DNA of 64,000 bases from Rs1 sp000416275 (lineage in GTDB: Bacteria; Pseudomonadota; Gammaproteobacteria; Pseudomonadales; Balneatricaceae): assembly GCA_965243635.1 (NCBI GenBank), contig OZ251574.1, forward strand, positions 3,906,001 through 3,970,000, in the 5' to 3' direction. The notes under the pieces are model-generated. The model did no database searches. It was not told the DNA's origin and saw only the letters and a list, made by a program, of their open reading frames with translations. Both the position numbers and the translations under genes were made by a program. This document shows, one piece after another, positions 24,486 to 33,560 of the stretch. Numbering within the stretch: the first letter of the stretch is position 1; the number at the start of each line of letters is the position of its first letter.

Positions 24486-25199
24486 ATGCCTCAGCAAAAC
24501 GAATTTGCGAGCAAGGAATTGTCAATAGTTTTAATCGGAGGGTTTAATCCTTTAAACTACACACCCGATTGGCTTCACCAATTCGGCCTAATTAGCCAAA
24601 AAGACAAAGATAATCATACTATTGTAGACGTATCTCTTGATCATATTATAGTAGAACTAACTTGGTGCACGATTAAAGTGGTTAGAACACCTAATTCTGA
24701 TAAATTAAACCTTACTTTAACTGATGATTCTTCCATAACTAAATTCAAGGATCTAATTTTTTCAATCGTTGAGTTTAGTGATACTACAAAGATGTCAGCT
24801 ATCGGTCTAAATTTCAACCGAACAATACAGCATTCGTCTACTGATGAATGGCATGCTTTTGGTAATCGTCTCACTCCTAAATCGATTTGGCTTGATGCAT
24901 TCGCTGATATACAAAAGCAGTCAGGTATGAGAAAAATTTCAATTGTAATCCATGATATATATCCTTCACTAGATGATGGAATCAATGAATCACCTGAACT
25001 AAATATTGAGGTTCGCCCACTATTCAGTGATAGCAACGGTACTATATTAGAGAACGCAAGCATAATCACTCTCAACTATCATTTTTCGATATCAAATGAT
25101 AGTAATATCTCTTATATTAAAGACGTGCTCGATACATACCTTTACAGGCTTAACTCAGAAACAGATGTTAAAGTAAGAAATCTACTACAAGGAGAGTAA
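24486..25199 (+). CDS. Cassette gene A: 237-aa protein of unknown function
   Basis: I cannot assign a named family. The N-terminus has SIVLIGGFNPLNYTPDWLHQ (about 13-32), then a beta-rich stretch. The segment SAIGLNFNRTIQ leads into DEWHAFGNRLTPKSIW (about 120-135), and the C-terminal half ends in LNYHFSIS. The GxFNPxxxxPxWL and WHxxGxxLxPKxxW pattern is one I associate with a group of unannotated proteins (somewhat TIGR04255-like) found near other accessory genes. No signal peptide or membrane segment is present. It is one base upstream of gene B, so they are co-translated. The composition is AT-rich compared with core genes, which suggests transfer. Confidence 0.65.
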   Translation: MPQQNEFASKELSIVLIGGFNPLNYTPDWLHQFGLISQKDKDNHTIVDVSLDHIIVELTWCTIKVVRTPNSDKLNLTLTDDSSITKFKDLIFSIVEFSDTTKMSAIGLNFNRTIQHSSTDEWHAFGNRLTPKSIWLDAFADIQKQSGMRKISIVIHDIYPSLDDGINESPELNIEVRPLFSDSNGTILENASIITLNYHFSISNDSNISYIKDVLDTYLYRLNSETDVKVRNLLQGE

Positions 25200-25200
25200 T

Positions 25201-25782
25201 ATGATTAGTACAGCTATAAGCAGCAATTCAATAGAAGACGATTACTCTTCTATTGCACCTCAATACAGTAAATTTAAAATAGTACCTAATATTTCAATTT
25301 TTTCTGATAATAAAACCGCGCACAATATACAATTTGATAGATCCGAGTCAACTCAAAAAATTAATGCAGCACCTACTTTGAAGCCGGATAATACTCCGAA
25401 CCACAATAGCTCATTGGGTAAGCGTACTGATAAAATTGAAGCGCACTATAATTGTATCATTGAAAAAATTGATACTGATGCATTTGAACTAGAAGCTAGG
25501 GTTTATGATACTAAGTCTCAAGTGCAAGTAATGGTAATAAAAATACCTTTCACTAGTTTTTCTGTGGATGAACAAAGCTTAATCAGGGAAAATTCAATTT
25601 TTTATTGGAAAATTGGGTCTAGAGTTACCAGAGATTTAAACAAAAAAGGAACTCAAAGTAATAGTTCAGTTAATTTTTCTGAGTATCAAATGCGGCGTTT
25701 ATATGTATCTAGAAGATCCCTGAAAGGTCGTTTGGAATCCCAGATAGAGCAATTTTCTCGAGTATTTTCTGACCCAAACTAG
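25201..25782 (+). CDS. Cassette gene B: 193-aa protein with disordered N-terminus and beta domain
   Basis: The first 80 or so residues are polar and low in structure (serine-, asparagine- and threonine-rich). From about residue 82 a compact domain follows: YNCIIEKIDTDAFELEARVYD, then VQVMVIKIPFTSFSVDEQSL and IRENSIFYWKIGSRV, then MRRLYVSRRSLKGRL. Alternating hydrophobics and the FYW-x-I-G turn suggest a small beta barrel ending in a basic helix. I know no function. The ribosome site AAGGAGAG is strong and lies at the end of gene A. It is probably an adaptor or partner of genes A and C. Confidence 0.65.
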   Translation: MISTAISSNSIEDDYSSIAPQYSKFKIVPNISIFSDNKTAHNIQFDRSESTQKINAAPTLKPDNTPNHNSSLGKRTDKIEAHYNCIIEKIDTDAFELEARVYDTKSQVQVMVIKIPFTSFSVDEQSLIRENSIFYWKIGSRVTRDLNKKGTQSNSSVNFSEYQMRRLYVSRRSLKGRLESQIEQFSRVFSDPN

Positions 25783-25800
25783 TTCTGAGAAAAATGTATA

Positions 25801-26865
25801 GTGCAAAATCTGAAAATTGTTGTTTTTGGCAGAGGCAATGGCGAGTCGATACTCGTTGAACTAGAAAATAATACCTGGATGGTTATTGATTGTTTCAACA
25901 CTCCAGGTACAAAAGAACCTGCCGCTTTAACCTATCTTAAAAATCTAGGATTCAACCCCCTCGAAGTTTTGATTAAAATAGTAATCACTCATTTTCATTC
26001 AGATCATATTCAAGGAATGCTTAATTTAATAAAACAAGCTTCTCCTGACGCTGATATTTATATGCCTGAAGCCTTGACCACCACAGAAGCTTTTAAATAT
26101 TACTCTGAATTAGATATTCTTCATGGATACGATGATATTTCTGGTGTCGGCGAACTATGTAAAATTGTTAGATATTTAGATAGCAAAAAGCGTGAAGCCA
26201 TTCGAATAAAACAAGACTCAACTATTTTTAATGGTCTTACTTATCAAATATCAGCTCTGTCACCTTCTCATAAAGATTGTAATGACGCTAGAAATTCATT
26301 TATTTCTGATATTACTTCTATAGAAAGTAGGATTCCAGTTAGCGCAACAAAACCTTCGCACAATCATTTTTGTATTGTGTTAAACATATTATCCAAAACT
26401 ACAAATACTTCAATTTTATTAGGGTCTGACTTAGAAGTATCTGGCGATTCTGCTAAAGGATGGTCTTCAGCAATAACATCGAATATGGCTCCTCAAAAAA
26501 ATTCTGTTCAAATTATAAAAATCCCACATCATGGATCAGAAAATGGTTACCACAAAAGCACTTGGAACGAATATGTTATTCAAGATGTTATCGCTATATT
26601 AACTACTTTTAACTCTTCAAGCTTGCCCAGGCAGGAGCTAATCAATAAATATAAATCTCATATGAAACATCTACTTGTAACAACTAAGCCTAAAAAAAAT
26701 ATTACTTCAGGTATACCAAGAGCTGTTTTAAAAATAATGAAGAAAAAAAATCAATTAGGCACTATTGTTAGCTCTACTCCTTCTACCCAATTTGGCTATA
26801 TTGAAGCAATACATTCATCAAATCCTCCTTCTTATGAGCTATTCCTTGATGCAAGTGTATTGTAA
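25801..26865 (+). CDS. Cassette gene C: ComEC/Rec2-like metallo-beta-lactamase-fold hydrolase
   Basis: The 354-residue protein (GTG start) has the metal motif THFHSDHIQG (about 63-72; HxHxDH), a later conserved His in KPSHNHFCIVLNI, LLGSDLE with the bridging Asp (about 204-210) and KIPHHGSENGYH (about 240-251). This layout matches the soluble ComEC/Rec2-type MBL domain, a nuclease or phosphodiesterase fold, rather than a beta-lactamase. No signal or membrane part is visible, so it should act in the cytoplasm. It ends the three-gene run, 18 bases after gene B. A role in nucleic-acid or nucleotide cleavage, perhaps in defence, is an inference. Confidence 0.85.
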   Translation: MQNLKIVVFGRGNGESILVELENNTWMVIDCFNTPGTKEPAALTYLKNLGFNPLEVLIKIVITHFHSDHIQGMLNLIKQASPDADIYMPEALTTTEAFKYYSELDILHGYDDISGVGELCKIVRYLDSKKREAIRIKQDSTIFNGLTYQISALSPSHKDCNDARNSFISDITSIESRIPVSATKPSHNHFCIVLNILSKTTNTSILLGSDLEVSGDSAKGWSSAITSNMAPQKNSVQIIKIPHHGSENGYHKSTWNEYVIQDVIAILTTFNSSSLPRQELINKYKSHMKHLLVTTKPKKNITSGIPRAVLKIMKKKNQLGTIVSSTPSTQFGYIEAIHSSNPPSYELFLDASVL

Positions 26866-27196
26866 ATATAAAAAAGGACATAGATTAATTTAATATAGAC
26901 ATATAAGGAGCAGAGTTTAATTCACTGATAATTCAATTTAGGGAATATTTTCTCTGAACGGGGGATTCTATTGTTACTAATACAGGACCGGCATGTATCT
27001 TAGCTTAAAATCAGCAGATCTAACTATCATTGATGAGTTATACATGAAATTTTCTTCTCTTAATTATTTTTATAAATTAGTCATACCTACTACTGTATCA
27101 ATATCTTTAATAGTTGTTTTTCTAAGCAACTTTGATTGATACTGAACCACCGCCCCATTACAGGGCACTCTCCCCACCTTAACTAAACTAGTATCG
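26866..27196. other. AT-rich gap ending the accessory island
   Basis: This is the region between the MBL-fold gene and lptG. No terminator with a clear T tract was found. It contains one short frame (listed separately at 27044-27139) and no copy of the direct repeat. It probably includes the right edge of the transferred segment. Confidence 0.35.
27044..27139 (+). CDS. Possible 31-aa single-helix peptide
   Basis: The frame reads MKFSSLNYFYKLVIPTTVSI and continues SLIVVFLSNFD. One hydrophobic helix follows a short basic-aromatic head, like a type I toxin peptide or the remnant of a membrane protein's first helix. The ribosome site is weak (GATGAG). The evidence is limited to composition and position at the end of an accessory island. 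Confidence 0.2.
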   Translation: MKFSSLNYFYKLVIPTTVSISLIVVFLSNFD

Positions 27197-28261
27197 CTAA
27201 ATTTTGGCTCGACTTAGCAGAATATATCCCAAACATAAGCACACCAGAATCGGCACTAAAACTGCCACCAGCGGCGACAGTCCAGCGACTTCACTGACTT
27301 GGCCTAATATATCTTGGATGAATTTAAACACTAGCCCGGTGATCACGCCTGCGATTACTCGCTGACCGACTGTGACGCTTCTGAGCGGGCCGAATATAAA
27401 TAAGATGCCGATCATCACCAGTGCGATCACTGTTAGGGGCTGGAATATTTTCTTCCAGAAAGCAAAGAAGTAGCTGTCTGCTTGTAAATCTTGTGCGACT
27501 AAGTAGTTTGCAAATGACCACAGTTTACTGATCGACAAGTCTTTGGGTTCAACGACTAAGGCCGCTAGCGAATCGGGGGATAATCCAAATTGCCACTGCT
27601 CGGTTGAGCGCTGTGATACTTGGGTACGGTTTTCTAGGAATGAGGTCATGCTAATGTCGGTTAGCTGCCAGTGATTTTGAGTATAGATCCCTTTTTTGGC
27701 AAAGCTTGATGATTTGAGCAGGCCCTCCCGGTCAAATTCAAAACGGGTTACGCCCTCTATTTTACCGCCGGGTATCACCGCATTGATGTGGATGTAAGTA
27801 TTTGCCTCGCGGTGCCAAACGCCGTACTGGGAGTGTAGGGCTTTGCCGCCGCCCTTGGCCGTCGCTTTTATCGACTGGGCCAGCTGCTCGGTTTTAGGCA
27901 CGACAAATTCGCCGACCGCCATCGAGATGAACGCCAGTAATAATGCCGGTTTTATCACCGCAAAGATTATTCTGAAGGTGGAGATACCCGCCGCTCGCAT
28001 CACTGTTAATTCACTGTGACTTGCCAACACTCCCAAACCAATCAAACAACCGACTAAGCTGCTTAACGGTAAAAATTCATAAAAGCTACCGGGAACCCCC
28101 AATAGTAAATGCTGTAAGATGACGCTGGTATTGTAGGCCTGAGTCGCCTCTTTTGACTCATCCATGTAGGCAAACACGAAATCTAGCCCTAAAATCACCA
28201 CCAGGACCACGAATATTGCCGACAGCACCTGAACACCCACATAACGATCTAGACATTTCAT
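27197..28261 (-). CDS. lptG: LPS export ABC transporter permease LptG
   Basis: The 354-residue protein has the LptF/LptG (YjgP/YjgQ) layout: an N-terminal helix pair (VQVLSAIFVVLVVILGLDFVFAY), helices at about 60-115, a periplasmic beta-jellyroll region (about 125-260) and a C-terminal helix trio. LptG and LptF form the inner-membrane core that, with LptB and LptC, extracts lipopolysaccharide and passes it to the periplasmic bridge. It starts one base after the lptF stop, which confirms the operon. The length equals that of other LptG proteins (about 350-360). Confidence 0.92.
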   Translation of the reverse strand: MKCLDRYVGVQVLSAIFVVLVVILGLDFVFAYMDESKEATQAYNTSVILQHLLLGVPGSFYEFLPLSSLVGCLIGLGVLASHSELTVMRAAGISTFRIIFAVIKPALLLAFISMAVGEFVVPKTEQLAQSIKATAKGGGKALHSQYGVWHREANTYIHINAVIPGGKIEGVTRFEFDREGLLKSSSFAKKGIYTQNHWQLTDISMTSFLENRTQVSQRSTEQWQFGLSPDSLAALVVEPKDLSISKLWSFANYLVAQDLQADSYFFAFWKKIFQPLTVIALVMIGILFIFGPLRSVTVGQRVIAGVITGLVFKFIQDILGQVSEVAGLSPLVAVLVPILVCLCLGYILLSRAKI

Positions 28262-28262
28262 A

Positions 28263-29369
28263 TTATTTAGCGCCTTTTTTAAAACGGGTAAGACTAGGTA
28301 GGCTATTCCATAAATTGCTCCACAGCTGCTCGAAGAAGATCAAGCTTAAGCCGTATAACAAAAAGGCCAGATGTACGGCCCACATTACAATAACCGGCGC
28401 GCCCTCCTCTATTTTATCTCTGGCAGACATCAGTAATGACAAATAGAATAAATACAACAGGATACTGGGAATTAATTGCGCATAGCGCCCTTGGCGCGGA
28501 CTGGTTCTGCTGAGAGGCACTGCCATTAACACCACAATAAAGGCCAGTAGCGGCAGCGATAGCCGCCAATTTAACTCGGCGATGTAGATATCCTCACGAC
28601 TGGTAAACAAAAATCCGGTGGTCTTGGCATAGGGCTCTCTGGTATCTATCACCAGTTTTCTCTCCGGCAGTAAATAGCCGTATTGACGGTACTGCAATTG
28701 ATCGTAATCGGCGGTGCCTGGAATGCCCGTATACCGATAGCCTTCTTCCAAGATTAGATAGCGTTTGCCCGCTGCATTGGTGTGGGTAAAGCCTGACTTG
28801 GCATAGGTGATTTGTAATTTTCCGGTGCCTTTATCGAGTTCGGCAATAAATACTTTGTCCATTTTACGGCGATTATCTAAAAACTTGCTGGTGTAGACGG
28901 TACGACCTCCAGGGAGCTTTTTAAATCGACCTTCGGTGAGCGTATCAAACTCGTTTAAGGCATCTTTTTGGGCATAGCTGATTTCTAAATATTTAAACGC
29001 CACCGGCGATACGTACAAGCTAATGCTGGCGACTATTAATGCGCCGCCGATAGCCGGACCCAGAGCAAACAACACTAACTGTCGACCACTGACACCACTT
29101 GCCCGCAACACTGACATTTCACTGTCTAGGTATAATTTCCCATAGGCCAGTAGCACGCCTAAAAACAAGGCCAAAGGTAAAATCAACATCAACATGCTGG
29201 GCAGACGAAAGGCTATTAACTGCATGATGAAGATGAAGTCCATTTCGCCGGGATTGGCTCGCGCCAAAGAATTGATTAAACGGCCGCTGACAATAATAGG
29301 CACTAATACTAAAGCAACGGCAAATGTACTAAAAAAAATCTCTTTAGCGAGATAGCGGTAAATAATCAA
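28263..29369 (-). CDS. lptF: LPS export ABC transporter permease LptF
   Basis: From a TTG codon at 29369 the protein begins (L/M)IIYRYLAKEIFFSTFAVALV and has 368 residues, the usual LptF size (E. coli 366). A longer frame to 29483 adds 38 residues unlike any LptF start, so TTG with an AGGG site about 10 bases upstream is preferred. Visible parts are the VLRASGVSGRQLV coupling helix, the jellyroll domain (about 115-260) and three C-terminal helices (AELNWRLSLPLLAFIVVLMAVPLSR). It works with LptG in LPS extraction. It is divergent from pepA. Confidence 0.9.
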   Translation of the reverse strand: MIIYRYLAKEIFFSTFAVALVLVPIIVSGRLINSLARANPGEMDFIFIMQLIAFRLPSMLMLILPLALFLGVLLAYGKLYLDSEMSVLRASGVSGRQLVLFALGPAIGGALIVASISLYVSPVAFKYLEISYAQKDALNEFDTLTEGRFKKLPGGRTVYTSKFLDNRRKMDKVFIAELDKGTGKLQITYAKSGFTHTNAAGKRYLILEEGYRYTGIPGTADYDQLQYRQYGYLLPERKLVIDTREPYAKTTGFLFTSREDIYIAELNWRLSLPLLAFIVVLMAVPLSRTSPRQGRYAQLIPSILLYLFYLSLLMSARDKIEEGAPVIVMWAVHLAFLLYGLSLIFFEQLWSNLWNSLPSLTRFKKGAK

Positions 29370-29910
29370 TGAAGTTTGCCCTGTTGCTACATATTGAAAA
29401 GGTTTATAGTACTGCCCTAATGACGGCCAGTGGGGTGAGCCCCATTTTACACCTAAATCTGAATACATAATGTATGGCTGCATTTAACAACACTTACTGA
29501 TTCAGATTTGATATTGAACTGACATTAACCCAGTGTAATCGTTTTATCGAATAATCTTTCTATAAAATACCTGACTCCGTGACTGCATAGCGGATGCCGC
29601 GCATAAGAGATTGTTTTACAGCAGTGTGGAAAATTTTAGCTGTGCCCTTAATAAGGCTCAGTAGCTGTTTTTCAAACTGCGTAAGATCAATAATTTATGC
29701 TAGGCGCCTTGCCAGCCACTGATCCAGAAAAATAGTTATCTAGAGCACAGCGAGTATAAAAGTACTGAAAAAAAGCACTCAAGCTCAGCCATCAACAGTT
29801 TTCTGGCAAACGGCACACCTTTGCCAAGAGACTGAATCGATTTACAGTTAATTTATAAATTATACGGCATTATCTTACAAAGTTTGCCTTAAGTCATTAC
29901 CGGAGTATAT
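29370..29910. other. Divergent lptF/pepA promoter region containing a repeat
   Basis: The gap holds the family 1 repeat copy C at 29570-29727 and fragments of its ends (CTTACTGATTCAG near 29493). The remainder up to pepA contains no gene. The CGGAG ribosome site of pepA is at its right end. Confidence 0.4.
29570..29727. repeat. MITE-like element, family 1, copy C
   Basis: CCTGACTCCGTGACTGCA at 29570 and CCACTGATCCAG ending at 29727 are the degenerate ends. The interior AGATTGTTTTACAGCAGTG and GTAAGATCAATAATTTATGC parallels copies A and B. The length, 158 bases, is close to copy A (160). Confidence 0.6.
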
Positions 29911-31416
29911 ATGGATTTCGAAATTATCAGTAGCGACGTAATCACGCTTAAAACAGAATGTTTAGTCATCGGCGTTGAAGCCGAGGGAATTTTAACCAAC
30001 ACCGCGCAACTTATTGATAAGGCGAGTGCCGGTTATCTTCAAGAGATCATTACTGATGGCGACCACCAAGGTAAGTCAGGACACTGTTTGTTACTGCGCA
30101 ACCTGCCGGGCATCGCCGCTAAACGGGTACTACTGGTCGGTTTAGGCGCTGCCGACAAGCGTGGCGACAACGCCCAAAAAAGTATTGTCAAAGCGATTAT
30201 CAGTCACTTGAAAAGCCATAGCATCACAGCGGTAACTATTGCCCTGGATGATAAAGTCAATCAAGACCTCGATATTTATCGCCAGTTGCGATTCTCTGTA
30301 CAGACAGCTTGCGCTGAATTTTATCAATACGATGCCACCAAAAGCACTAAGGCAAAGGCGCCGCTACTCAACAGCATTAGCTTTCTGGTCAGCAATGCGC
30401 AAGTCGACGACGCTGAAGCGGGTCTACTCGACGGTACTGCAGTAGCTAATGGAGTGACTGTCGCCCGTGAGCTAGGCAATTTACCGGGTAATATTTGCAC
30501 TCCGACATTTTTAAGTAAAGAGGCACTTGAACTCGAGCAAGGCTACGACAATATCAGCTGTGAGATTTTAGATGAAGCTGCAATGGCCGAGCTGGGAATG
30601 CACAGCCTGCTATCTGTTGGTATGGGCAGCGCCGAACCTTCACAATTAATTGTGGTGAAATACAGCGGCGGCAACGAAGGCGATCAACCGCATGTTTTAG
30701 TCGGCAAAGGGGTTACATTTGATACTGGTGGTATTTCTCTAAAGCCTGGCGCGGGAATGGATGAAATGAAGTTTGACATGTGCGGTGCCGCCAGTGTGAT
30801 GGGTACTATGCAGGCGATTGCAGAAATGGAATTACCGATGAACGTGATTGGCGTGATTGCCGCTGCAGAAAACATGCCATCCGATAACGCCACTAAACCT
30901 GGCGATGTAATCACCACTATGTCTGGTCAAACTGTTGAAGTACTGAACACCGATGCTGAGGGCAGATTAGTACTGTGCGATGCATTAACTTACGTCGAGC
31001 GTTTCAACCCTAAGACGGTGATTGATATAGCCACTTTAACCGGTGCTGTAATTGTCGCTCTAGGCCATCAAGCCTCTGCGGTTATGTCAAACAATGACCA
31101 GTTAGCACAAGAGCTTATCGAAGCGGGCGAATACGCCGCCGATCGCACTTGGCGTCTACCTATTTGGGATGAGTACCAAGATCTGTTAGATTCTAATTTT
31201 GCCGACATTGCCAATATCGGTGGCCCATCTGCAGGTTCGATCACTGCGGCATGCTTCCTGGCTAGATTCACTAAAAAGTATCACTGGGCACATTTAGATA
31301 TTGCGGGTATCGCCTGGAATAAAGGCAAGGAAAAGGGCGCCTCTGGTCGCGCTGTTCCGATCCTGTGTCAGTATTTAATGAATACCGCCGCTGATTTGTT
31401 AGCTGAAGCTGAATAA
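29911..31416 (+). CDS. pepA: Leucyl aminopeptidase (M17) PepA
   Basis: The 501-residue protein has the M17 signature NTDAEGRLVLCDAL (about 349-362) with metal ligands Asp and Glu. The catalytic lysine lies in VGKGVTFDTGGISLKPG (about 263-279), with further ligands in MKFDMCGAASVMGTMQA. The N-terminal macro-like domain (about 1-160) supports hexamer formation and DNA binding. PepA removes N-terminal residues from peptides in the cytoplasm and, in E. coli, also acts in Xer recombination and carAB regulation. It is followed by holC and later valS, the conserved gammaproteobacterial order. Confidence 0.95.
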   Translation: MDFEIISSDVITLKTECLVIGVEAEGILTNTAQLIDKASAGYLQEIITDGDHQGKSGHCLLLRNLPGIAAKRVLLVGLGAADKRGDNAQKSIVKAIISHLKSHSITAVTIALDDKVNQDLDIYRQLRFSVQTACAEFYQYDATKSTKAKAPLLNSISFLVSNAQVDDAEAGLLDGTAVANGVTVARELGNLPGNICTPTFLSKEALELEQGYDNISCEILDEAAMAELGMHSLLSVGMGSAEPSQLIVVKYSGGNEGDQPHVLVGKGVTFDTGGISLKPGAGMDEMKFDMCGAASVMGTMQAIAEMELPMNVIGVIAAAENMPSDNATKPGDVITTMSGQTVEVLNTDAEGRLVLCDALTYVERFNPKTVIDIATLTGAVIVALGHQASAVMSNNDQLAQELIEAGEYAADRTWRLPIWDEYQDLLDSNFADIANIGGPSAGSITAACFLARFTKKYHWAHLDIAGIAWNKGKEKGASGRAVPILCQYLMNTAADLLAEAE

Positions 31417-31431
31417 AGATTTATTTATTCA

Positions 31432-31875
31432 ATGAAAAAAGCTGACTTTTACATACTTGCCGACAGCGACGAAGACGCTCGTCGGCATTTCTTGTGCAAA
31501 CTACTGCAACGTATTTTACACGCAAATTATTGTGTTTATATTTACTGCACAGACCAGTACAGCGCTGAAAAACTCAGCGATTTACTCTGGCAGTTTTCAG
31601 CCACCAGCTTTCTCGCCAATAAATTAGTGACCGATAGCCACATCGCCCCTATTTCGATTGGCTGGCCTGAAAAACACCAGCCGCCGCACCATGATGTGAT
31701 TGTTAATTTAAGTGAACAGATACCCAGCGGTGCCGAAGACTTTACGCGTATTGCCGAGATTGTCATTCAGCAAGAAGCATCACTGAAAGGCAGCCGTGAG
31801 CGCTACAAAAAATACCGCGACGCAGGATTTGTCATCAAACACAATGATATGCGCAGCAAAACCAACCCAGGTTGA
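31432..31875 (+). CDS. holC: DNA polymerase III chi subunit
   Basis: The 147-residue protein starts MKKADFYILADSDEDARRHFLCKL and shows LLQRILHANYCVYIYCTD, LLWQFSATSFLANKLV and DVIVNLSEQIP, the pattern of HolC. Chi bridges the clamp loader (via psi) to single-strand binding protein at the replication fork. It follows pepA by 15 bases. The C-terminal YKKYRDAGFVIKHNDM is normal for the family. holC and the next gene are convergent with only three bases between stops. Confidence 0.9.
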   Translation: MKKADFYILADSDEDARRHFLCKLLQRILHANYCVYIYCTDQYSAEKLSDLLWQFSATSFLANKLVTDSHIAPISIGWPEKHQPPHHDVIVNLSEQIPSGAEDFTRIAEIVIQQEASLKGSRERYKKYRDAGFVIKHNDMRSKTNPG

Positions 31876-31878
31876 GTG

Positions 31879-32526
31879 TTAATTTTCTTCAAAGGAAATA
31901 TTTTTATACCAACCTGTGGTCTTTTTCAAGCTGTTATCGGTATCGGTCATAATAGCCAGCACCTCAATTTGTTCGTATTTGACACCGAACGCCGCAAACA
32001 GATCGTCCTGCACATTTCTGCGATGCCGCTGCCAAGTATTGGCCAATGCCTCGCCGCTGTTTAATGCCAGCATGATGACTTTATCCGTGTATGGATTTTT
32101 CCAACTCTCCCCCACTTGCTGATAGTTAGACCAAACATATGCCAAGGTATGCTTCTGCCAGGGGAATGGGCCCGTCGAGGCCAACACATAGATGCGCACC
32201 GCAAAATCATCGCCTTTTTTAGACCTTTCGCTGACGGCACTCAACACATTGCTAATTTTCCAAGACCAGCTCAGTATTGGGGTTTTATTAAGATCGACAG
32301 TTTTTTCCAAAAATAAGCCGGAGGCGCTTTTATCGGAATCGACCCGCACTTGATGCTGACCATCAACTTGACTGAACTGATAGCGATTTTTTCCAAGAAA
32401 GTTTTTTTCTGACCAATCGCTAAACGGCGGCAGTTGCTGTGCCTGACTGAGCGGGCTATTAAACAAAACCAGCAGCGCACAGCAGCTAATTAAAAAAGGC
32501 CTATGGAGGTTTTTTACAAATAACAT
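31879..32526 (-). CDS. DUF3047 family periplasmic protein
   Basis: The 215-residue protein has a signal peptide (FLISCCALLVLFNSPLSQA, about 11-29), so it is exported. The mature part carries PILSWSWKISNVLSA, GDDFAVRIYVLASTGPF, TLAYVWSNYQ and VEVLAIMTDTDNS-like blocks (here IEVLAIMTDTDN), the hallmarks of DUF3047. The fold is probably beta-rich and carbohydrate-binding-like, but the function is unknown. It stands alone on the minus strand beside ygjP-like and holC. Confidence 0.8.
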   Translation of the reverse strand: MLFVKNLHRPFLISCCALLVLFNSPLSQAQQLPPFSDWSEKNFLGKNRYQFSQVDGQHQVRVDSDKSASGLFLEKTVDLNKTPILSWSWKISNVLSAVSERSKKGDDFAVRIYVLASTGPFPWQKHTLAYVWSNYQQVGESWKNPYTDKVIMLALNSGEALANTWQRHRRNVQDDLFAAFGVKYEQIEVLAIMTDTDNSLKKTTGWYKNISFEEN

Positions 32527-32574
32527 ATAATTACCTATTGATGGTATTCAGGATGTTAGCAGAGCAATGCTGAA

Positions 32575-33102
32575 TCAGCTAAGGTGTGACTTAGGATAAA
32601 GTTCACCTAACTGCTGTAAATGGGTTAAGTATAAGCGCAAATCTAACTCAACTTGATAATAATCAGCCTGCATGTAACAGCACAGGTTGTAGAAGGCGCG
32701 ATTATGATCTTTTTCTTTCAAGTGAGCCAGCTCATGCACCACGATCATTTTTAAGAACTCTATCGGCGCCCTCTTAAATACCGCCGCTATTTTAATTTCA
32801 CGCTTGGCCTTTAATTTATTACCTTGAATTCTGGCTATTTGCGCATGCAAACCTAACGCGTTGTTAATAGTATCTATTTTATCATCATAAACCACCTTAC
32901 TTAAAGGCGGCGACTTCTTTAAGTGCTGGTTTTTTAACCCTATTGCAAACTTATAGAGTTGTTTTTCTGCTCCTAGCTGATGGCAATGAGGATATTTGTT
33001 CAGCAAATACCTGCCCAATTGAGCACTGTCTAATAGCTGTGAAACTTGTTCTTTGATCACTGCTGGATAGCCAGATATATAATAAAAAGGGTCTTTTTTC
33101 AT
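32575..33102 (-). CDS. YgjP/SprT-like metal-dependent protein (DUF45)
   Basis: From MKKDPFYYISGYP the protein has 175 residues. The zincin motif is VVHELAHLKEKDHNRAFY (about 121-138), HExxH with a third His further on, the DUF45/WLM pattern of YgjP-type proteins. A GGA site is 8 bases before this ATG; the longer start was rejected. Homologues are putative metalloproteases of unknown substrate. It neighbours DUF3047 with the same orientation but a 48-base gap, so co-transcription is possible. Confidence 0.8.
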   Translation of the reverse strand: MKKDPFYYISGYPAVIKEQVSQLLDSAQLGRYLLNKYPHCHQLGAEKQLYKFAIGLKNQHLKKSPPLSKVVYDDKIDTINNALGLHAQIARIQGNKLKAKREIKIAAVFKRAPIEFLKMIVVHELAHLKEKDHNRAFYNLCCYMQADYYQVELDLRLYLTHLQQLGELYPKSHLS

Positions 33103-33560
33103 AGCACTTTCCAAACTTATACGGATTTTAGGAGTTCGCGAGCTGCCAGCCAGCACCAAACAATCACTGCGACACTCGGTTGATTAATAAAACCAGCCGC
33201 CATTAGCAGAAGTATTTTCAAACGGCTGTCTAATGATTACCTTGAGCTAGCACTTACAATTTTATGCAAATTATGCTTGAGATAGCGAGTAGTTTTGGCT
33301 TGCTATATCGAACTTTCAGGCATAATATTGAACATCATTTACAGCATAAATCAAACACAATATTTTATATTTTATTTCCGATAATTAATGCTGGTTTTTA
33401 TCTGCCAGTGGATTAGAATGCGCGACCTTTTAAATATTTATCAGCTTGTCATGACTTTTTATGACCGCTGTCAATTATTGATCAAGGGACCAGTAACGCT
33501 TTTAAAGGAATTAAAAGTAACAAAATTAAGTTTTAGTTGATAATAGATAAGAGATAAATT
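33103..33560. other. Intergenic region before the GIY-YIG gene
   Basis: There is no strong feature. A 40-codon frame at 33418-33540 (MRDLLNIYQLVMTF and on) has no ribosome site or recognisable family. CATGACTTTTTATGACCGCTG near 33450 is a mild direct repeat. The promoter of the next gene should lie here. Confidence 0.25.

Noticed and set aside
20214..27190. Integron cassette array
   Set aside because: No integrase and no attC core sites (GTTRRRY) were found at the repeat ends. The repeats are too long and uniform for attC sites.
33418..33540. 40-aa frame before the GIY-YIG gene
   Set aside because: No ribosome site, no recognisable pattern, ordinary AT-rich intergenic sequence.
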